A stretch of 42,228 nt of DNA from NCBI GenBank assembly GCA_023433925.1, contig JAEYTO010000087.1, positions 1 through 42,228 on the forward strand, given 5' to 3'. Positions within the stretch are counted from its first letter, which is position 1. Each line of letters starts with the position of its first letter. Under the pieces are notes generated by a model. It worked only from the letters and a program-made list of their open reading frames with translations. It was not told the origin of the DNA and ran no database searches. Positions 39,147 through 42,228 of this stretch are shown piece after piece. Source of the DNA: Pseudomonadota bacterium. GTDB lineage: Bacteria > Desulfobacterota > Desulfovibrionia > Desulfovibrionales > Desulfovibrionaceae. The translations under genes and the position numbers were made by a program.

Positions 39147-39722
39147 ATGGCGCTCACTTTTGAAATCCACGGCTTGTGCTGCGATCTCGCCCTGCACCCG
39201 ATATCCGTCAACACCGCCGAGGCGATCCAGCAGAAGGGCTCCGGGATCTATAAGGAAAAGTATATGAACTGGTGGCGGGCAGGGAAGACCACCACCTGCG
39301 GCATGCGCATCACCGAGGAGACCCTGGTGCGTGTCACCCTGGACGACAAGGCCATGGACTTCGATGCGCGGATGATCACGAGATGCCCGCAGGAGATTCG
39401 GCGCTCCATGTATTTCGGCAGCAAGGCCAAGTATTTGGCGGTAATGGGATACGACGACGAGCTGTGCGGCTGCGTATGGAAGTGGAACAACGTGCGCTCC
39501 TTCGACCAGGACCATCTCGAGTTCCTCGTTCAGCAGTGGGACCGCGTCATGGGCGTATCCGGCTACTATGTGGTGGACAATGTCCGCTACATGGGCCAGT
39601 TCGCGGATGTGCATCAATGGTGCGACTCCAGCGGCTTCAATCTCATCGAGCCCAAGGTCATCGACCTCGACGCCCTGCGCGCCCAGAGAGGCTTGGCCGC
39701 GGCCAGTCCGGCAGGCGCCTGA
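39147..39722 (+). CDS. Protein of unknown function, possibly foreign to the region
   Basis: A 191-aa soluble protein without signal peptide or recognised motif. It is richer in Trp, Tyr, Cys, Met and Lys than its neighbours, for example NWWRAGKTTTCGM, CGCVWKWNNVRSF and VSGYYVVDNVRYMG. The coding sequence is somewhat less GC-biased than the rest of the window. The ATG at 39147 follows GCGAGGTGTTGGA. The flanks hold two copies of the same terminator-like repeat (38674 and 39788), so the gene is a free-standing unit. Similarity to a known family was not recognised. Confidence 0.7.
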   Translation: MALTFEIHGLCCDLALHPISVNTAEAIQQKGSGIYKEKYMNWWRAGKTTTCGMRITEETLVRVTLDDKAMDFDARMITRCPQEIRRSMYFGSKAKYLAVMGYDDELCGCVWKWNNVRSFDQDHLEFLVQQWDRVMGVSGYYVVDNVRYMGQFADVHQWCDSSGFNLIEPKVIDLDALRAQRGLAAASPAGA

Positions 39723-39787
39723 GCAGGGCGGCGGAGTCGTTCCGCGGCCTCCAGCCCATTGCGATCCTCGACGCATGGGCCTCCCAT

Positions 39788-39828
39788 GGGAGGGGGAACC
39801 CCGGGCCAAAGGTTCTCCCTCCTTTCCT
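39788..39828 (+). terminator. Terminator-like hairpin, repeat copy 2
   Basis: GGGAGGGGGAACC pairs with GGTTCTCCCTCCT (13 bp, with two wobble pairs) and is followed by TTCCTTTTT. It lies 66 bases after the unknown gene and shares the loop CGGGCCAAA and the preceding CGCATGGGCCTCCC with 38659-38713. Confidence 0.75.
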
Positions 39829-40247
39829 TTTTGGAAGCGCGAGCATCAGGCGCCAATGCCTTGCCCAGCGCCATCCGCCGTCCGACATGGCTCTCTCCTT
39901 GCTTGGCCTGGCGCGGGGATTGACGCATGCTGGGTTCCATGCCGCCCGTATATGCCTTGGCCGCCCGTGGCGCTCGTGTTTTTCGGTAAACGGTCGAACG
40001 GGCGTCCGCGCCGGCCCACCGGACCGGTGAACGGGTGTGCATCCCCTGGCCTGGGCGGCCTTCGGCCGGGGCGATCCCATGGAGGCGTGCGCTCCGCGAT
40101 GAGCGGGCGACATCTTTTGCAGGCGGCCTGCGCAAAAAATGATCTCGCGAATGGCTGGAGCCAGGCGGCCATGAGCCGTGCGCAAGGGCCGGGCTTGGCT
40201 GCATGGGGCAAAACGGGGCCCTGCTTCATTTTTGGAACGCCATCTGC

Positions 40248-40374
40248 TAGAGCAGTTTGACTTTGAGACGTTCGCTCCGGCGTTGGCGGCGCAAGTGGAT
40301 CGCGCCCACGCCTACGCGGCGGCAAGCCATGCCGACGCATGGCTTGCAGAGCATTTTCCAAAGCAGAATGCTCT
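40248..40374 (+). repeat. Dispersed repeat, family I copy 2
   Basis: The unit runs from TAGAGCAGTTTGACTTTGAG to AATGCTCT. It contains the perfect hairpin GCAAGCCATGC-CGAC-GCATGGCTTGC (40322-40347) and AGAGCATT/AATGCTCT (40348-40374). It is almost identical to the reverse complement of 17310-17438. It ends about 60 bases before the cvpA start. Confidence 0.8.
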
Positions 40375-40432
40375 GGCAAGGCCATGGAACCGATGCGGGC
40401 TTCAGTCCGACCACTCTCCATCCGAGGGCATC

Positions 40433-40972
40433 ATGAACATCCTGGATATCGTGCTTGCACTTCTTTTGGCCTTTTTCGCCATAAGGGGCTTCTTCCGAGG
40501 GCTGCTCATGGAGCTGGCCTCCATCATCGGGCTGGCCCTCGGCTTCTGGCTGGCCAACGGTCAGGCCGACCTGCTTCTGCCGCTCGTGACCCGGGCCATG
40601 AACGACCCCTCCACGGCCTACCTCGCCGCGTTCATCCTGACTTTCCTGGCCGCCCTGATGACCTTCTGGCTGCTCGTCTATTTCCTGCGCTCGGCGCTCA
40701 ACAAGAGCAAGCTCTCGGGAATAGACCACCTCTTCGGCGGCGTGTTCGGATTCATCAAAGGCGGCCTGCTGGGGGCCATCGTGCTCATGGTGCTCATTAT
40801 CAATTCGCCCGGCGCCGGCTATCTCCACCAATCCACCTTGCAGCCCTACCTCGGCGGGGTCTCGGATTGGCTCGCCCGCTACCTGCCGGGCGACCTCCAG
40901 GGCGACTATCTCGAAGGCTCCTCGCGCCTGGACAGGGCCGTGGACGGCCTGGCCCCGCAGCGTCCGGCCTAG
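40433..40972 (+). CDS. cvpA: CvpA-family membrane protein
   Basis: A 179-aa inner-membrane protein with four hydrophobic segments. The N-terminal pattern NILDIVLALLLAFFAIRGFFRGLLMELASIIGLALG is characteristic of CvpA, as is GIDHLFGGVFGFIKGGLLGAIV in the third segment. CvpA proteins are linked to colicin V export and envelope homeostasis in other bacteria; the exact role is unsettled. The ATG at 40433 follows CGAGGG. A family I repeat starts within 6 bases of the stop. Confidence 0.88.
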   Translation: MNILDIVLALLLAFFAIRGFFRGLLMELASIIGLALGFWLANGQADLLLPLVTRAMNDPSTAYLAAFILTFLAALMTFWLLVYFLRSALNKSKLSGIDHLFGGVFGFIKGGLLGAIVLMVLIINSPGAGYLHQSTLQPYLGGVSDWLARYLPGDLQGDYLEGSSRLDRAVDGLAPQRPA

Positions 40973-40976
40973 GCGG

Positions 40977-41092
40977 ATCGACTTCGAGACGCTCGCTCCG
41001 GCGCTGACGGCGCAAGCGGATCGCGCCTGCGCCCACGGGGCGGCAAACCATGTCGCCGCATGGCTTGCGGAGCATTGCAAAAGCAAAGACCC
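40977..41092 (+). repeat. Dispersed repeat, family I copy 3 (diverged)
   Basis: It begins just after the cvpA stop and matches the copy at 40248 over CTTCGAGACGCTCGCTCCGG, GCGCTGACGGCGCAAG, GCGGCAAACCATG...CATGGCTTGC and GGAGCATTG. Stem mismatches show it is decayed. It has the same orientation as the copy at 40248, so the two flank cvpA as direct repeats. Confidence 0.7.
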
Positions 41093-41141
41093 TAACGCAC
41101 AGTGCGAATCAACCGAGAGGGGGCGTTGCCCTCTCTCGGGT
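41093..41141. repeat. Palindromic repeat, family II copy 3
   Basis: TAACGCACAGTGCGAATCAA is followed by CCGAGAGGGGGC-GTT-GCCCTCTCTCGG, a 12-bp hairpin at 41113-41139 with one wobble pair. It matches the reverse complement of 26437-26484 and abuts a family I copy, as at 17438. Confidence 0.65.
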
Positions 41142-41275
41142 TCCCTCCCGCTCCTCTCCGATCGCGCCGCCGGACAAGACGGCCCGGAGTTCATGTTTTT
41201 CCGGTTGCCGATCCAGGGCATGCCGCATATCAAACCGCAACCGCATACATGACCTGAAATCACGGGGGCTCGAAC
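41142..41275. other. Remainder of the cvpA-mazG intergenic region
   Basis: Together with the repeats this makes about 300 bases between the two genes. No promoter of clear quality was found; a GGGGG before the mazG ATG may be the ribosome-binding site. Confidence 0.5.
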
Positions 41276-42079
41276 ATGTCCGACGACAAGAACGCCTTCT
41301 CAGCCCTGCGCCAGGTGGTGCGCACGCTCATAGGTCCGGGCGGCTGCCCCTGGGACCGCGAGCAGACTCCCGAAAGCCTGTGCGACTACGTGGTCGAGGA
41401 GGCCTTCGAGCTGGTCGAGGCCATCCGCGCCGGAGACACGGCCGGCGCGCGCGAGGAGCTCGGGGACGTCATGTTCCTGCTCCTGTTCATCGGCGAGCTT
41501 TACGAGCGGACGGGCGACTTCAGCTTGGCCCAGGCCCTGGAGGACGGCGCGGCCAAGATGGTCCGCCGCCATCCGCACGTGTTCTCGGACACCAAGGTCG
41601 GGAACATGGGCGAGCTGTTCGCCAACTGGGAGCGCATCAAGCGCGAGGAGAAGGGGACGGCGGAGGACGAGGACAAGCCCAAGGGCCTGTTCGACAGCCT
41701 GCCCAAGGGGCTGCCGCCGCTGCTGCGGGCCTACCGCATCCACGCCAAGGCCGCGCGCAACGGCTTCACCTGGGAGTCCGACGCGGAGCTGGAGCGTCAG
41801 CTCGACTCCGAGTGGCGGGAGTTCCAGGAGGCGCTCGCCTGCGACAACGAGAACGCCAAGCTCGACGAGTTCGGCGATTACCTGTTCACCCTCGTGGAGC
41901 TGGGCCGGCGCAAGGGGCTCAAGGCCAACGCGGCCCTGGACGCGGCCAATCGCAAATTCCTGGAGCGCTTCCAGGCCATGGAGGCCCTTGCCGCCGCCCA
42001 GGGCGGGAGCGTGCCGGATATGAGCTTGGACGAGCTGAACACCCTCTGGGAACAGGTCAAGAAAGACGGGGCGAAATAG
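41276..42079 (+). CDS. mazG: Nucleoside triphosphate pyrophosphohydrolase MazG
   Basis: A 267-aa all-alpha protein that hydrolyses (d)NTPs to the monophosphate and pyrophosphate. It has the CPWDREQT signature (about 24-31) and two MazG domains. The N-terminal one has the metal-binding EExxE...ExxD pattern: E41, E42, E45, then E61 and D64 (EELGDVMFLL). The C-terminal one has EWREFQEAL and LDEFGDYLFTL. The length is typical for two-domain MazG. The ATG at 41276 follows a weak GGGGG. An insertion sequence begins 27 bases after the stop, so the native terminator is probably displaced. Confidence 0.95.
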   Translation: MSDDKNAFSALRQVVRTLIGPGGCPWDREQTPESLCDYVVEEAFELVEAIRAGDTAGAREELGDVMFLLLFIGELYERTGDFSLAQALEDGAAKMVRRHPHVFSDTKVGNMGELFANWERIKREEKGTAEDEDKPKGLFDSLPKGLPPLLRAYRIHAKAARNGFTWESDAELERQLDSEWREFQEALACDNENAKLDEFGDYLFTLVELGRRKGLKANAALDAANRKFLERFQAMEALAAAQGGSVPDMSLDELNTLWEQVKKDGAK

Positions 42080-42103
42080 GGCTATTCCGCCACCGGCTCC
42101 GGC

Positions 42104-42228
42104 CTAGAGGCTGTTATGAACCGCCGTGAAAAGAGTAGCGACCTTGGCCAGCATAAGGCAGGCAAAGGCCACGAAGTGAAGCCCGGCCACTGTTTCTGGC
42201 AAGCGCTCGTAATCGCGAACCAAACGGC
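42104..42228 (-). CDS. IS5-family transposase, C-terminal end (cut by window edge)
   Basis: The last 40 codons of a transposase read on the minus strand: RLVRDYERLPETVAGLHFVA and then FACLMLAKVATLFTAVHNSL, ending in TAG at 42106-42104. The RLVRDYE..P...AG.H..A pattern is the C-terminal end of IS5-family transposases. It is a different element from that at 1-825, whose C-terminus reads differently. The rest lies beyond the window. Confidence 0.85.
   Translation of the reverse strand, partial: RLVRDYERLPETVAGLHFVAFACLMLAKVATLFTAVHNSL
42107..42228 (-). mobile_element. Second IS5-family insertion sequence, left part
   Basis: The likely end of the element is GAGGCTGTTATGAACCG starting at 42107, preceded by CTA. 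As at the left edge of the window, the transposase stop codon is formed by the flanking TA target bases. The insertion is 27 bases after the mazG stop. Confidence 0.7.

Larger units (their letters stand above)
39723..40432. other. Intergenic region before cvpA
   Basis: Contains the second copy of the terminator repeat (39788-39828) and a family I repeat (40248-40374). Between them, 39840-40240 is GC-rich with a small GCAGG/CCTGC hairpin flanked by TTTT and AAAA near 40115-40137. No protein gene could be supported. Confidence 0.55.

Noticed and set aside
1..42228. The two edge insertion sequences as a composite transposon
   Set aside because: The two transposases differ in sequence, the interior is 41 kb of ordinary metabolic genes, and the right element is incomplete here.
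1..42228. CRISPR array, tRNA or rRNA genes
   Set aside because: No regularly spaced short direct repeats, no cloverleaf-like sequence and no rRNA signature were seen. The dispersed repeats are unevenly spaced and palindromic.

Overview
The window looks like a GC-rich chromosome segment of a sulfate-reducing Desulfovibrionales bacterium (inference). The grounds are a decaheme cytochrome next to an rnfCDGEAB operon, a Wolinella-type frdCAB set with diheme cytochrome b, class I two-subunit fumarase, many sensory genes and strongly GC-biased codon use.

Layout. 1-825 is a complete IS5-family element whose transposase needs a -1 frameshift. A TetR-type regulator (843-1466) follows, then a 1-kb intergenic region with several inverted repeats. 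2462-10244 is a fumarate/malate block: frdC, frdA, frdB, fumarase alpha and beta, malic enzyme and a DASS dicarboxylate carrier. It can import C4-dicarboxylates, interconvert malate and fumarate, reduce fumarate with menaquinol and make pyruvate. 10364-17292 is the Rnf complex: decaheme cytochrome, rnfC, D, G, E, A, B. Two features stand out. RnfC has lost the glycine-rich FMN/NADH-binding region. RnfB carries a C-terminal GltD/NfnL-like FAD and NAD(P)H oxidoreductase module. Together they suggest that the pyridine-nucleotide site has moved from RnfC to RnfB.

18066-23587 (minus strand) holds a WbuC-like cupin, an RND pump with its membrane-fusion lipoprotein, and a degenerate receiver gene broken by one extra C. 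24614-26245 is an MscS-like protein and 26583-27128 a stand-alone response regulator. 27579-30064 (minus) holds an unknown gene and a CaCA-family cation exchanger. The exchanger has a clear leader: a TTGACA promoter, a yybP-ykoY manganese riboswitch and an intrinsic terminator. After an unknown gene (30256-30843) come an overlapping histidine kinase/response regulator pair, a TPR lipoprotein and a secreted protein with a Gly/Asn/Lys tail. 35552-38250 (minus) is a DEDDh exonuclease plus a cNMP/CBS/DUF294 protein. Then come an unknown gene, cvpA and mazG. The window ends inside a second IS5-family element.

Intergenic spaces hold at least three families of dispersed palindromic repeats, mostly at the 3' ends of genes, and a terminator-like repeat present twice. 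A promoter with an adjacent 18-bp perfect palindrome at 38424-38483 reads toward one of those terminators with no convincing gene between them. No tRNA, rRNA or CRISPR was seen. All functional calls come from reading motifs, without database searches.
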